A stretch of DNA of 64,000 nt from DATFCK01 sp963728975 (GTDB taxonomy: Bacteria > Verrucomicrobiota > Verrucomicrobiia > Chthoniobacterales > UBA10450), in assembly GCA_963728975.1 (NCBI GenBank), contig CAVSMF010000007.1, positions 1-64,000 on the forward strand. Reading direction: 5' to 3'. The notes beneath the pieces are model-generated. The model saw only the letters and a program-made list of their open reading frames with translations, was not told the DNA's origin and searched no databases. Shown here in pieces: positions 42,460 to 52,244 of this stretch. Position 1 is the stretch's first letter; each line of letters starts with the position of its first letter. Made by a program: the position numbers and the translations under genes.

Positions 42460-45400
42460 TCACGGGGAAGACCCGGCATTCTTCGGCGCGAAGACCTTGG
42501 CAACGAGCGCTTGGAATCGCGGCTCGCCGCGAAGCGAGCTAAGCAGCGGATCGGTTTTGATGAAGGCAATATCGTAGCCGTTGTGATCTTGGTAGGCTTG
42601 TTCGAGCAGACGGATGGCTTCCTCCTTATTGCCTAAACCCATTTGCAGAAGCGCAAAATCGTAGGGCGAAATGTAGCGTTGCTTCGATTCATCGCGTAAG
42701 CGCGCCAAAATGGTCAGCGCTTCATTTCTCCGGCCGATCTTCCCATAAAGGCGGCCGAGTAACGCCAGCGGCAACGGATCGTCACTCAGGCTGCTCGCTT
42801 TCTTGTACTCCGCGATGGCTTCGTCGTTGCGACCTCTGAGTTCCAATGCCTGACCCAGATTCCAACGCGCATAATAAAAGTCGGGGTCCATCTGGAGCGT
42901 TTTCCGCAATTGCTCGATTGCTTCGTCGTACTTCCCCGCGTCGCAGAGAACGCTGCCGACATCGGCGTTGATGATGACGGAGAGTGGATCGAGCTCGAGA
43001 GCGCGCTTTATTTCGGCAATCGCCTCGTCAAATCGGCCGACCGTCGCCAGGCCGCTTTCGGCATACCACTGATGAGCCGTGGCATAGTTTGGATTGAGGG
43101 CAATCGCTCGCCGAAACTCCTGGTCGGCCCTGGCGAAATCGAAATCGTAAGCAAAAAGTGCTTCGGCAAGAGATGCGTGGGCTTCGCCCAAGGTGTTGTC
43201 CAACTCCAGCGCCTTGCGCGCGGCCGCTTTTGCCTTGGGCAAACTGTCGTTCGGACTGGCCGCGCCAAAGCCTGACAGCAAAACATAGGTGTCGGCCAGT
43301 CCGGCATAAGCAAGAGCAAAGCCCGGGTCCTTGTCGATCGCCTGCTGAAAATAACTGGTTGCTGTTTCGAAATCTTTCGCGGTCCGCTTGTTCCAGAAAA
43401 ATCTGCCCTTCAGATAAAGTTGGTAGGCTTCGCTGTTTTCCGTCGGCCGGGCGGCCAGGGCGCGGGCTTCGGACCCGGTTAGCCTTGCCTGGAGTTTATC
43501 GGCAACTTTGTTCGCGATTTCGCTTTCGACCGCAAAAATGTCGATCAGCTTGCGATCATAGGTATCCGCCCAGAGATGGGCGTCGCTCAGGGCGTTGATC
43601 AACTGCACATTCACGCGCACGACATTGCCCGATTTTTGCACACTGCCTTCCAGGACGTGGGCCACCCCGAGCTGCCTGGCGATCTGGATTAAATCTCCGG
43701 GCGAACTCTTGAATTGCCGGGTCGATGTCCGTGAAATCACTTTGAGATCCGCCACCTTGGCCAGCCGGGTAATGATTTCGTCCTGCACGCCTTCGGCAAA
43801 ATAAGCATTTTCGGGATCGCGGCTGAGATTTTCGAATGGCAGCACCGCGATCGATTTTTGGGGCAGGGCGGCACCGCCGGGCGGTCTCTCTTCGCGCGAA
43901 GTAGTGCGAAGCGCCGTATAGCGGCCGATGAAAAACAATCCTATGGAAAAGGCGGCTCCGATCACAGCGACATAAATCCAGGTGTGCTTTCTCAAGTGCC
44001 GCGCGGCGTCAGGGTCAACATCTTGTGTCCGCTTGATTCCTTCCGGCGTGAGCTCGAAGGCCCAGGCAATCACTAACGCGATCGGAAACCCTACCGCGAC
44101 TAACACGATGACCAACCGCACCGTCCAATTTGGAATTTCCAGGAACGGGAAGACCTGGGTGGCAATTTGAACCAGGAGCCAGCCGACAATCGCGTAGGCT
44201 ACTGCAACCTTGTAAACGTTGCGCCGTTTGACTTCGCCGAAGAAATTGCGCCCGTTCATTTGGGTGCCGTTCCGGTCTTCTTTAATATTGCCTGCCTGAA
44301 ACGGGGATCGCTCCGAATCGGGTCGAACCCGGGCAAGGCGAGGCTTGGCAGCGTCACCCAGTCGGGCCCTCCGACACTGATCCGCCCAGCCCTGCAAACT
44401 GGTGATGGCCTTTTCATGCGCGCCCAGCAGACTGTACCAATAGGCGTCGGCCAAACCGAAAAGCAGGTAGCGCCCGACGACACCGCCCTGATCGAGTTTT
44501 TGAATGACAGGCGCGCGCTCGGCGGGGTCGGCAACCGCGGCAACGAGCGTTTTCGCCAGCGCCGGATCTTCTCCAGCCTCTTGCGCTCCCATGCTCGCTT
44601 GCGTGGCCGCCGCTTCGTATTTGCCTTGCTCGATGTAAACCGCTGCCAGCGGGAAACGAGCAAGCGCAAAATCCGGCCAGATGTCGAGCGCCTGGCGAAG
44701 CTGGACGACCGCCTCGTCCTGATGGCGCGCGCAGGCCAGAAGCCAGCCAAGAACAAAATGGGGATGGGCCGAAACCGGGTTGAGTGAAACAGCGATGCGC
44801 GCTCGCCCGATTGCATCGTCAAATCTGCTTACGGCGCCGAGCATTTCCGCGTACTGGTCGTATGTCTCGGCCAGACCGGGGTTGAGCTCCAGCGCCTTTG
44901 CGTATTCCTGGTCGGCCTCGGCGAACTTCAGGTGATCGCGCAGGATATTAGCCATCGCCAGGTGACTTTCGGCGGACTGGGGAGCGAGGGCCAGGGCGCG
45001 CTGGGCCGCGGCCTCGGCCTGAACAAGCGACGAAAACCACTCGCCGAGGGCGATGCGATTTGCGTCCGTATAGTAGGGTAATAATTCGTAGGCCAGCGAC
45101 AAGCCGGCCCAGGCTTGCCCATAACCAGGGTCGATCGCAACCGCCTGGTTGAAGGCCGCGACGGCATCGCGCAGACCGGGTCCACGCGCCGCCATCAACC
45201 AGAGTCCGCGGAGGTAGAGGTCATGCGCTTTTGAATTGAGAGTTTTGGTGGCGACCAGCTGCTGGCCGCCGCCCAATTGCAACTTCAACTTGTCGGCGAT
45301 GGTTTTGGAAATGTCGTCCTCAATCGCAAAGATGCTGGTCAACTTGCGATCGTATTTTTCCGACCAAAGGTGATAGCCACTGCGGGTGTCGATCAACTGG

Positions 45401-46083
45401 GCGGTGACTCGCACCGCATCGCCGGAGCGCTGCACGCTGCCTTCGAGGACAGTGGCGACGCCCAGAACGTCCCCCACCTTGCGCAGATCCTCGCCCTTGC
45501 CCTTGAAGGCAAACGCCGAGGTGCGCGCGGCCACCTTCAAGTTCGGAATCTGGGTCAGCGCATTGAGGATTTCCTCGGTGATGCCGTCGCTGAAATAGTC
45601 GTTTTTCGGCTCGCCGCTCATGTTGACGAACGGCAGGACGGCAATTGACTTCGGCGGCAGGGACGCATTTTCTGAGCGCTCTTGACCGTTTCGAGCTGTG
45701 GGCACCGCGCTGTAGCGTCCGAGAAGAAACAACCCGATCGATATCGCGCCGGCAATGACCACGACAAGAATCCATGTTCGCTTTGGTTGCTGGCGGGCAG
45801 ACGGTGTGCGGTCGGCATCCTCGGTTCGTTTCAGTCCTTCCGGCGTCAATTCAAACGCCCAAGCCAGGCCCAGCGCAACCGGCAAACCGATTATGATAAG
45901 CAGGACAATCAAGCGGACGACCCAGTTCGGAATGTCGAAGACCGGAAAAACCTGGGCGATGCCTTGAGCAAGGGCCCATCCGGCGACCAGGTAAGCGGCC
46001 GCAACCTTGTAGACATTGCGCCGTTTCAGTTCGGCCAGGAAATGTTTCACATTTAAACCGATGATCTCAGGCCACAGCTTCAT
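42460..46083 (-). CDS. Two tandem TolB/TPR membrane proteins joined by a frameshift
   Basis: 1,207 residues containing two copies of one protein. Each copy has a short cytosolic start (FLAELKRRNVYKVAAAYLVA / FFGEVKRRNVYKVAVAYAIV), two or three membrane helices, a TolB/FlgO-like domain (SIAVLPFVNMSGEPKNDYFS) and a row of TPRs. In another frame the first copy ends naturally (WVTLPSLALPGFDPIRSDPR ... TGA at 44256-44258), overlapping by 4 bp the ATG of the second copy at 44259. One extra base near 44379 (after GWADQ) destroys that stop and joins the genes at residue 609. Such proteins often accompany cyclase- or kinase-type signalling; function unknown. Second gene alone: 42460-44259. Confidence 0.88.
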   Translation of the reverse strand: MKLWPEIIGLNVKHFLAELKRRNVYKVAAAYLVAGWALAQGIAQVFPVFDIPNWVVRLIVLLIIIGLPVALGLAWAFELTPEGLKRTEDADRTPSARQQPKRTWILVVVIAGAISIGLFLLGRYSAVPTARNGQERSENASLPPKSIAVLPFVNMSGEPKNDYFSDGITEEILNALTQIPNLKVAARTSAFAFKGKGEDLRKVGDVLGVATVLEGSVQRSGDAVRVTAQLIDTRSGYHLWSEKYDRKLTSIFAIEDDISKTIADKLKLQLGGGQQLVATKTLNSKAHDLYLRGLWLMAARGPGLRDAVAAFNQAVAIDPGYGQAWAGLSLAYELLPYYTDANRIALGEWFSSLVQAEAAAQRALALAPQSAESHLAMANILRDHLKFAEADQEYAKALELNPGLAETYDQYAEMLGAVSRFDDAIGRARIAVSLNPVSAHPHFVLGWLLACARHQDEAVVQLRQALDIWPDFALARFPLAAVYIEQGKYEAAATQASMGAQEAGEDPALAKTLVAAVADPAERAPVIQKLDQGGVVGRYLLFGLADAYWYSLLGAHEKAITSLQGWADQCRRARLGDAAKPRLARVRPDSERSPFQAGNIKEDRNGTQMNGRNFFGEVKRRNVYKVAVAYAIVGWLLVQIATQVFPFLEIPNWTVRLVIVLVAVGFPIALVIAWAFELTPEGIKRTQDVDPDAARHLRKHTWIYVAVIGAAFSIGLFFIGRYTALRTTSREERPPGGAALPQKSIAVLPFENLSRDPENAYFAEGVQDEIITRLAKVADLKVISRTSTRQFKSSPGDLIQIARQLGVAHVLEGSVQKSGNVVRVNVQLINALSDAHLWADTYDRKLIDIFAVESEIANKVADKLQARLTGSEARALAARPTENSEAYQLYLKGRFFWNKRTAKDFETATSYFQQAIDKDPGFALAYAGLADTYVLLSGFGAASPNDSLPKAKAAARKALELDNTLGEAHASLAEALFAYDFDFARADQEFRRAIALNPNYATAHQWYAESGLATVGRFDEAIAEIKRALELDPLSVIINADVGSVLCDAGKYDEAIEQLRKTLQMDPDFYYARWNLGQALELRGRNDEAIAEYKKASSLSDDPLPLALLGRLYGKIGRRNEALTILARLRDESKQRYISPYDFALLQMGLGNKEEAIRLLEQAYQDHNGYDIAFIKTDPLLSSLRGEPRFQALVAKVFAPKNAGSSP

Positions 46084-46201
46084 CTAATACGCAGAAATTC
46101 AAAAGCCCAGATTAGGCGTGGGAGGGGCGATGGTTTGGCGACCCCGGGCGGGCGGAGCTGCCGCTGTTTGGTTGATCGATTGAGACAAGAAACGTCCGTG
46201 G

Positions 46202-46231
46202 TTGACATATTGCCATACTAGATGTATGGTT
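46202..46231 (+). promoter_or_regulatory. Candidate vapBC promoter/operator
   Basis: A ttgaca hexamer at 46202 and the inverted repeat ccatac-tagat-gtatgg (46213-46229) overlap the antitoxin start at 46226. Palindromes at this position are typical operators for VapB-type autoregulation. Confidence 0.45.
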
Positions 46232-46474
46232 TCCCATATCAAGACTACGCTAAATATCGACGATACCGTAATGGCCCGGCTCCGCCGGGAGGCCGCGCAA
46301 TCGGGACGGACCATGTCCGAACTGGTGGAAGCGGCTCTTCGTTTGCTCTTTCAGTCCACCAAGGAAAACAAACAAAAAAGGCTGCCTCCGTTGCCGCGGT
46401 TTCGTGGCGGAAAACAGCTCCTGGACATCGCAGACCGGAACGCTCTCTACGATGTCATGGAAGGACGGCGCTGA
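46226..46474 (+). CDS. VapB-like antitoxin
   Basis: 82 residues from ATG 46226: SHIKTTLNIDDTVMARLRRE then AAQSGRTMSELVEAALRLLF forms a ribbon-helix-helix DNA-binding domain, followed by a basic/Pro-rich toxin-binding tail (QKRLPPLPRFRGGKQLLDIA). It pairs with the PIN toxin whose GTG start follows its stop directly. Neutralises VapC and represses the operon. Confidence 0.88.
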   Translation: MVSHIKTTLNIDDTVMARLRREAAQSGRTMSELVEAALRLLFQSTKENKQKRLPPLPRFRGGKQLLDIADRNALYDVMEGRR

Positions 46475-46909
46475 GTGTTCGTCGTCGATACCAACGTCCT
46501 GGTTTACGCCGCTAATCAGGACTCGGAGTTCCACGAATCCTGCCGACGCCAGATCGAGCTATTTCGTGCCCGGGCTTCGCCCTGGTATTTGTCGTGGCCG
46601 ATCTGCTACGAGTTTTTGCGCGTCTGCACCCACCCGGGTGTCCTGACCAACCCGTGGTCGGTCGCGGCGGCCTGGGGTTTTTTGCAAACGCTTCTGATTT
46701 CGCCTTCGGTCGGTCTGTTGTTACCGACTGCGCGACACGCGGATTTGTTGGCCGAAATTCTGGCCGAGATCCCGCACCTTCGCGGCAATATCCTGCACAA
46801 TCTTCACACCGCGGTGCTCATGCGCGAGCATGGAATACGCGACATCTATACCCGCGATACCGATTTCAGCCGGTTCCCTTTTCTGCGCGTGATCGATCCG
46901 GTGACCTGA
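46475..46909 (+). CDS. VapC-type PIN-domain ribonuclease toxin
   Basis: 144 residues: MFVVDTNVLVYAANQDSEFH with the first catalytic Asp, LSWPICYEFLRVCTHPGVLT with the conserved Glu, and GNILHNLHTAVLMREHGIRD, then IYTRDTDFSRFPFLRV with the last acidic residues. A complete PIN active site. It starts with GTG immediately after the antitoxin stop (tgagtg). Cleaves RNA when unneutralised; the target is unknown. Confidence 0.9.
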   Translation: MFVVDTNVLVYAANQDSEFHESCRRQIELFRARASPWYLSWPICYEFLRVCTHPGVLTNPWSVAAAWGFLQTLLISPSVGLLLPTARHADLLAEILAEIPHLRGNILHNLHTAVLMREHGIRDIYTRDTDFSRFPFLRVIDPVT

Positions 46910-46911
46910 GT

Positions 46912-48156
46912 TCAGGCCCGGCGGGCAATTGCTTTCACCCCGGCCAGCAAACGCTCCACTTCCTGGTCCGTGGTGTAACACTCGCAGCCGGCGCGAACCA
47001 GCCCGTGTTCGCGTTGGCCGAGTCGCTCGACCACGGTCAGAGCGTAGAAGTCGCCATGGGAGACGAAAACGCCGCGCTCGGCCAATTTTCTTGCGACTTC
47101 TATCGCTGGCATCGTGTCGACGGTAAACGCAATCGTCGGCGTCCGGGCTGTGTCCGGTGGCGGTCCGTGGAGACACACGATTTTCGACAGACCGTTCCAA
47201 AGTTGGGTGAGTAATGCGTGGCCGCGCTCACGCAGGTGCTCGAAGCCCGCGCTTAGTCGTTCCCGTCGGGTGGGGCCCGGTGCCAGCGAGGCGAGAAAAT
47301 CCACTGCGGCGGATGCGCCTGCGATCCCTTCGTGATTCTGGGTGCCGGTTTCCGCTCGTTCCGGAGCGGTATCGGGCGCCGGAAACAGTTTCGGAAAATC
47401 GAGCGATTCGAGGAGGTCGTGCCGGCCATAAAGGATTCCGATGTGCGGCCCGTAAAACTTGTAGGCCGAGCAGGCCAGGAAGTCGCAGTTCCAATCGCGC
47501 ACATCGATTAATCCATGCGGCGCATAATGGACGGCATCGACAAAGATTTGCGCCCCTAACGAGTGCGTCATCTCGGCCGCGCGGCGGACGTCGTTGATCG
47601 TTCCGAGCGCGTTCGAAGCGGCCCCGACCGCGACCAGCCTGGTTCGTCCGTTCAATTGGCGGGAGAAATCTTCCCAGTCCAATGCGCCGGTTTCAGGAAT
47701 CATCTTGACCGTGCGCACTCGTATGCCGCGCTCTTTCTCCAGCGCTTGCCAGGGGGCGACATTGGCATGGTGATCGAGCTCGGTGACCAGGATTTCGTCG
47801 TTAGGCCCATAGCCGCGGCCGAGGGCGCGGGCCAGGTGAAAAGTCAGCGTTGTCATGTTGGCGCCGAACACGATTTCAGTTGGCTCGGCGTTCAGGAAAT
47901 CGGCCAGCCCGCTCCTGGCCGCCTCGATGATGGCGTCGGTCTCCTCGCTGGTCGGATATGCCCAGTGGGTGTTGGCGTTGTGGCGATACAGATAATCGTT
48001 CATCGCCTCCACCACGGTTCGGGGAACCTGGGTCCCGCCCGGCCCGTCAAAATAGGCGACCGGAAAATTGTTATGGGTGCGTCCGAGCGCGGGAAAACAT
48101 TTTCGGATGTCAGCCGTGGAAATGAAGGCGGAGCGACTGAGGATCGGATGCATCAA
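46912..48156 (-). CDS. Cysteine-desulfurase-like PLP enzyme (TIGR01976 type)
   Basis: 414 residues: FDGPGGTQVPRTVVEAMNDY, NTHWAYPTSEETDAIIEAAR, EIVFGANMTTLTFHLARALG, ELDHHANVAPWQALEKERGI, IFVDAVHYAPHGLIDVRDWN and PLP lysine in CSAYKFYGPHIG. This is the fold-type I family annotated as cysteine desulfurase-like. I see no clear catalytic Cys loop as in IscS/SufS, so desulfurase activity is doubtful. It converges with vapC, the ends 2 bp apart. Confidence 0.88.
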   Translation of the reverse strand: MMHPILSRSAFISTADIRKCFPALGRTHNNFPVAYFDGPGGTQVPRTVVEAMNDYLYRHNANTHWAYPTSEETDAIIEAARSGLADFLNAEPTEIVFGANMTTLTFHLARALGRGYGPNDEILVTELDHHANVAPWQALEKERGIRVRTVKMIPETGALDWEDFSRQLNGRTRLVAVGAASNALGTINDVRRAAEMTHSLGAQIFVDAVHYAPHGLIDVRDWNCDFLACSAYKFYGPHIGILYGRHDLLESLDFPKLFPAPDTAPERAETGTQNHEGIAGASAAVDFLASLAPGPTRRERLSAGFEHLRERGHALLTQLWNGLSKIVCLHGPPPDTARTPTIAFTVDTMPAIEVARKLAERGVFVSHGDFYALTVVERLGQREHGLVRAGCECYTTDQEVERLLAGVKAIARRA

Positions 48157-48331
48157 CCGGAACTTATCAGCGTCAGGCGCGAAAAAACAGGGTGCAGATT
48201 CAGGACATGGTTATACACCGCCAATCTGTGCTGGCCAGGCACAGGTTCCCGCTTCTCCGGGCTTGCGTCTGATAAAGATGCTTAAGAGATCTGACTTTCA
48301 GAATCCGCTGGTGGCAGCGCGCAGATAAATT

Positions 48332-48495
48332 CCGGGGAGCGCACGCGCCCTCGCGTGCAGTTGCCGGCGCCCCCGCCGGCAACCGAGTGGAGCACGGATG
48401 CCGAGAAAAGGCGGTATTTTCCCCTGGATTGACGCCTCCAGAACTGAGCGGCGGGGGCGCCGCCCAGATCACGCGAGGGCGCGTGCGCTCCCCGG
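48332..48495. repeat. Palindromic element with 26-bp perfect inverted ends
   Basis: ccggggagcgcacgcgccct... at 48332-48357 is exactly complementary to 48470-48495. A 112-bp interior contains a second GC-rich hairpin (ccggcgcccccgccgg). Non-coding; a MITE or REP-like element. Confidence 0.8.
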
Positions 48496-48575
48496 ACGGC
48501 AATCGCCGATGGCCTTATCTTCTTCCTCCCATCGACTCGGTACCTTATATATATAGAGAGAGATAGGTTAGTGCC

Positions 48576-49334
48576 ATGGGCAGACCCATTTGTTTGATTC
48601 TCATCCTCCTTGCCGGCGGGCTCTTGCCGCGGTTCGAGGCGCGCGGCGATGGCCTCACTTTCGCCAGCGGAATCGCTAGAACGCATCTTTTGGAGCTCTA
48701 CACCTCTGAAGGTTGCAGCAGCTGCCCACCGGCAGAGGCGTGGATGGGAAAGCTGAAGAGCAACGACCGGTTATGGCGGGAATTTGTGCCGGTCGCATTT
48801 CATGTCGATTACTGGAACAAACTGGGGTGGAAGGATCGATTCGCTCAACCGGAATGGACGCGGCGACAACATGCGTATGCCGATCGATGGAGCAGTAATT
48901 CGGTTTACACGCCGGCCTTTGTTTTGGACGGAAACGAGTGGCGGGAAGGGCCGGGCGACCTGTCGTTCCCCAGGGAGGAGAACGTCGGGCTGCTTAAGGC
49001 GAGCGCGAGCGGCAATATTTGCTCGGTAAGTTTCCAACCGGCAGCGAAATTCGGCGGCGGAGTCGCGCATGTGGCCTGGCTTGGATTCGATCTCGTTTCC
49101 AATGTGAACGCGGGCGAAAATGCGGGCCGCACTCTGCGCCAGGATTTCGTGGTGTTGGGCCAAGTGTCGGCGCCACTGGTGCGCGATGCCAACGGATTAT
49201 GGCGGGCCACTCTGTCGTCCGCCGCCGGCCTGAAGGAGGCGGGCGCGATAGCATGCTGGATTGAAAGCGGTGGGATGCCGGTCCAGGCAACAGGCGGCTG
49301 GCTTTCGAGGACGCCAGAGGTTCACCTCAAATAA
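48576..49334 (+). CDS. Secreted DUF1223 (thioredoxin-like) protein
   Basis: 252 residues with signal peptide MGRPICLILILLAGGLLPRF. The mature part has LLELYTSEGCSSCPPAEAWM (C-S-S-C redox-like motif), FVPVAFHVDYWNKLGWKDRF, PEWTRRQHAYADRWSSNSVY and TPAFVLDGNEWRE. This is the DUF1223 family, a periplasmic thioredoxin-fold protein of unknown function. A terminator follows at 49382. Confidence 0.92.
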   Translation: MGRPICLILILLAGGLLPRFEARGDGLTFASGIARTHLLELYTSEGCSSCPPAEAWMGKLKSNDRLWREFVPVAFHVDYWNKLGWKDRFAQPEWTRRQHAYADRWSSNSVYTPAFVLDGNEWREGPGDLSFPREENVGLLKASASGNICSVSFQPAAKFGGGVAHVAWLGFDLVSNVNAGENAGRTLRQDFVVLGQVSAPLVRDANGLWRATLSSAAGLKEAGAIACWIESGGMPVQATGGWLSRTPEVHLK

Positions 49335-49381
49335 TTCAACCGGGCGGAAGTCGGCACTCGTTAAGTTGGGGTACAAAATAA

Positions 49382-49420
49382 GGGCCGCCAAAGGCCCAAA
49401 GGACGGTGGCGGCCCTTTTT
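49382..49420. terminator. Rho-independent terminator between convergent genes
   Basis: gggccgcc (49382-49389) pairs with ggcggccc (49408-49415) and is followed by ttttt. It sits between the ends of the DUF1223 gene (+) and the SnoaL gene (-). Confidence 0.85.
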
Positions 49421-49435
49421 CAGATTTTCCAGGTC

Positions 49436-49921
49436 TTATTTTGGCACTGGATCGGCCCCGAAGTTGGCGTGGACCATCACCCATTTGCCGTCCTTCTTCA
49501 CGAAGACGCGGGTTGATTTGGCCCGGCTCGGTGTCGTCTTGCCGTCCTTGTCCATGGTGGTTCCGGCGTAGTTATAGGTCAGGATGGCGACATCGCCGTT
49601 ATAAACCTGGACCTTCTGGTTGAGCATTTCCGCCGCGGTCACCTTGCTCGAGTCTTTTGCGACCCCCTCTGCCAGCCTCGAGTTCATCGCCTTGCCGTCG
49701 ATGCGCGTGGCGAAATCCGCGTTGAACTCCGTGTAGTCCTCCGACATGTCCTTCGACTGGGCGGCGACATTCGTCGGATCCTTCATCCCAGCCACCCATT
49801 GCGCCTTCGTCATTGCAATCACTGCATCGGCGATCTCCTGATCGGCTTTCTGAGCCGATGCATGCATCGTGAAAGTCGAGCAGAAGGCCGACGCGATTAA
49901 TATCACTATCAATTTTTTCAT
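49436..49921 (-). CDS. Exported SnoaL/NTF2-fold protein
   Basis: 161 residues from ATG 49921: signal peptide MKKLIVILIASAFCSTFTMH ending ASAQ. The body KDMSEDYTEFNADFATRIDG, KVQVYNGDVAILTYNYAGTT and STRVFVKKDGKWVMVHANFG is a typical DUF4440/SnoaL fold. Function unknown. The 49,922-50,174 interval next to it holds no gene. Confidence 0.88.
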   Translation of the reverse strand: MKKLIVILIASAFCSTFTMHASAQKADQEIADAVIAMTKAQWVAGMKDPTNVAAQSKDMSEDYTEFNADFATRIDGKAMNSRLAEGVAKDSSKVTAAEMLNQKVQVYNGDVAILTYNYAGTTMDKDGKTTPSRAKSTRVFVKKDGKWVMVHANFGADPVPK

Positions 49922-50174
49922 TTCTATTCTCCTTCGGGGCAAACCCCCGTATGTCTGAGCCGACCACACTCAATGTTTAGGTCACGGCGAACAACGATTG
50001 TTAGCTGTCGCCACCGAACCGATTAAAAACCGGCTTCTTGTATTCGGTGATACGTCGCCGGCACAGGCAAGTCAATTCGTTTCGCCGGACCATCCAGCGA
50101 GCCAGAGATAACCATGATTCGGCCCGACCAGACATTTTTCCAGCGTTTCCGCCTTCCTTGGTCATGGCGGGTGT

Positions 50175-51566
50175 TCATGATCCCGCGGCTCCGCTCTCGT
50201 TTTCGCCCGGAGCAAGGAGGTGACCAAAAAGGCGGCCGGCCATGAGGAAAATAACGCCGGCCAGGCCGCAGAACGCCGCGTGCAAGAGCCAAAAGTGTGT
50301 CGCCGGCATTTTTTCCAGGAAGCCGCCGATCCAGCCGACGAGATTGTTTGCCGCAAAGAAGGCGAGATAATAGATGCCAATGATGGTGGCGGACAGGGCC
50401 GGCGGCGCCACCCGGGCGTAGAGCGCGAGAGAAACCGGGAAAACGTTTGCGAAGCCGATGCTGTTCAAGGTGTGAAAGGCGATCAGCCAGGCCACCGAAA
50501 CCTTTCCCCCGGAATGCGCCGCGATTGCTGCGCCGGCGGCCAGGCACAGAAAGCCTGTTACCGCCGTGATGCTGCCGATGCCCATCTTGGTGATTTCGGC
50601 CGGTTCGGGAAATTTCTTCGACCAGAGCCGCCAGAAGACGACTGCAAGCGCGAGGAACGTGACCGAAAGAATGGAATCGAGCGTGATCAGCCACGTCGTC
50701 GGCATTTTCTTACCGAAGAAGACGAGGTTCGCGGTTTTCTCCGCCCAGACCAGGTAGGCGTTGAAGATTTGTTGGTTGCCGATGATGGCCAGGGTGAGGA
50801 CGGGCAGGAGCACAACCAGGGCGATAACCCCCATTTTTTCGCGACGGGTTAGGGGAGTTTTGGCAACGTCGTGTTTTTCTTTCCTTTCCACCACCGGCGA
50901 ATCGGGGGGAAGATACTTCCGGCCGGTGAGATAAATCGTTAGTCCGATGAGCATCCCGACGCCGGCGGCCCCGAAACCGTAATGCCAGCCGAAAACTTCG
51001 CCGAGGGTGCCGGCAATCAGCGGTGACGCAATCACTCCGCCGTTGATGAACAGGTAGTAAATCTGGAAAGCGTCCGCCCGCCGGTTGTCGCCGGTCGAGT
51101 AGAGCGCTCCCACCTGACTGGCCAGGTTCCCTTTAAAGCAACCGACTCCGGTAAGCAGGCAGGCCAGCGCGATCAGGAATGTCATGTCGAACGCCATCAG
51201 GAAATGTCCGGCCGCCATCAGAATCGCTCCGAGCGTAACCGTACGGGTGCGCCCGAGGACACGGTCGGCAATTAATCCGCCGCCAATCGGCGTAAGATAA
51301 ACCAGGCCGGTGTAGAGACCGAAAATCGCCGAAGCAAGAGCCTGCACGGAGAGCGGCCCGCGATATGCCGTCTCCAGCAGATGCCGAAACGGGCCGAACC
51401 CCGCGATCCGCTCGATGTGCGGATGATACAGCAACCGGTTGACCATGTAGAGCACCAGCAGCGATTGCATCCCGTAATAGGAAAAGCGTTCCCAAGCTTC
51501 GGTGAACGCCAGATAGCCCAGGCCGCGGGGATGACCGATGAAACTGCGGTCCTCGGTGTTATGCAT
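50175..51566 (-). CDS. POT/PTR-family proton-dependent peptide transporter
   Basis: 463 residues from ATG 51566: AFTEAWERFSYYGMQSLLVL (E-x-x-E-R-F-x-Y-Y-G proton/peptide motif), GLYTGLVYLTPIGGGLIADR, GVGCFKGNLASQVGALYSTG then DNRRADAFQIYYLFINGGVI (PTR2 signature), and FFAANNLVGWIGGFLEKMPA. Twelve or more membrane helices. Imports di- and tripeptides with H+. Codons 51567-51620 are unlike family starts, so ATG 51566 is preferred. Confidence 0.94.
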   Translation of the reverse strand: MHNTEDRSFIGHPRGLGYLAFTEAWERFSYYGMQSLLVLYMVNRLLYHPHIERIAGFGPFRHLLETAYRGPLSVQALASAIFGLYTGLVYLTPIGGGLIADRVLGRTRTVTLGAILMAAGHFLMAFDMTFLIALACLLTGVGCFKGNLASQVGALYSTGDNRRADAFQIYYLFINGGVIASPLIAGTLGEVFGWHYGFGAAGVGMLIGLTIYLTGRKYLPPDSPVVERKEKHDVAKTPLTRREKMGVIALVVLLPVLTLAIIGNQQIFNAYLVWAEKTANLVFFGKKMPTTWLITLDSILSVTFLALAVVFWRLWSKKFPEPAEITKMGIGSITAVTGFLCLAAGAAIAAHSGGKVSVAWLIAFHTLNSIGFANVFPVSLALYARVAPPALSATIIGIYYLAFFAANNLVGWIGGFLEKMPATHFWLLHAAFCGLAGVIFLMAGRLFGHLLAPGENESGAAGS

Positions 51567-51797
51567 CGCAGCAGAGTGTTGTTTTCGCGCTCTTTTGGCA
51601 AGCCGCGCATGTTTCAACAATTGATATTACCGCCGCAACCGAGGGGGATTTCCGTTGCGCCAGATTTCGAGGACACAGGGAAACCAACTCCCCGCCGGCA
51701 ATAGCCCGGCGGCACGGCTCCAAAGCCATCCGGCTTTTTGTCGCCCGGATAAATCGTTCGGGTTGACGAACTATTTTGCGTCCTCAATAAGGTAGGC

Positions 51798-52244
51798 ATG
51801 CTTGATCAGCTGGCGTTTGAAATCCAGCGGCTTTACCCGCAAATCTACCTCGCTTGCCACGTCGATCATGTGCGGAGCGCGTCGACCAAATGGCAACTCT
51901 CGTCCCAGGATTCCTCCGTCCTGGCGCATCTCGATCCGCATCGATCCACCAGCCCTCGCACCCTCGCCAAACATCTCGGCGTCGCGCCTTCCACTTTGTC
52001 GGCTACCATAGCTCGCCTGGCCCGATTAGGGTATCTGACCAACACCGCCTCGCCCCGGGACAAACGCCAGCGCCATTTGCGATTAACAGCTTCGGGCGCA
52101 ACGGCCATGGCCGAAACCTCGGTCCTCGACTCCGCGCGGGTGCGCCATCTCTTGAAAAAACTTTCCGCGCGCGAGCGGAACCTGGCCATTGCCGGGCTTC
52201 GGCTGCTGGCCTGCGCCGCTCGAAAAGAGAGGGCCCACCGATGA
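51798..52244 (+). CDS. MarR-family regulator
   Basis: 148 residues: SSQDSSVLAHLDPHRSTSPR, TLAKHLGVAPSTLSATIARL, ARLGYLTNTASPRDKRQRHL then RLTASGATAM. This is the winged helix of MarR with the wing D-K-R-Q-R. It overlaps the next gene by 4 bp (ATGA), so it likely controls that SRPBCC gene. The effector is unknown. Confidence 0.92.
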   Translation: MLDQLAFEIQRLYPQIYLACHVDHVRSASTKWQLSSQDSSVLAHLDPHRSTSPRTLAKHLGVAPSTLSATIARLARLGYLTNTASPRDKRQRHLRLTASGATAMAETSVLDSARVRHLLKKLSARERNLAIAGLRLLACAARKERAHR

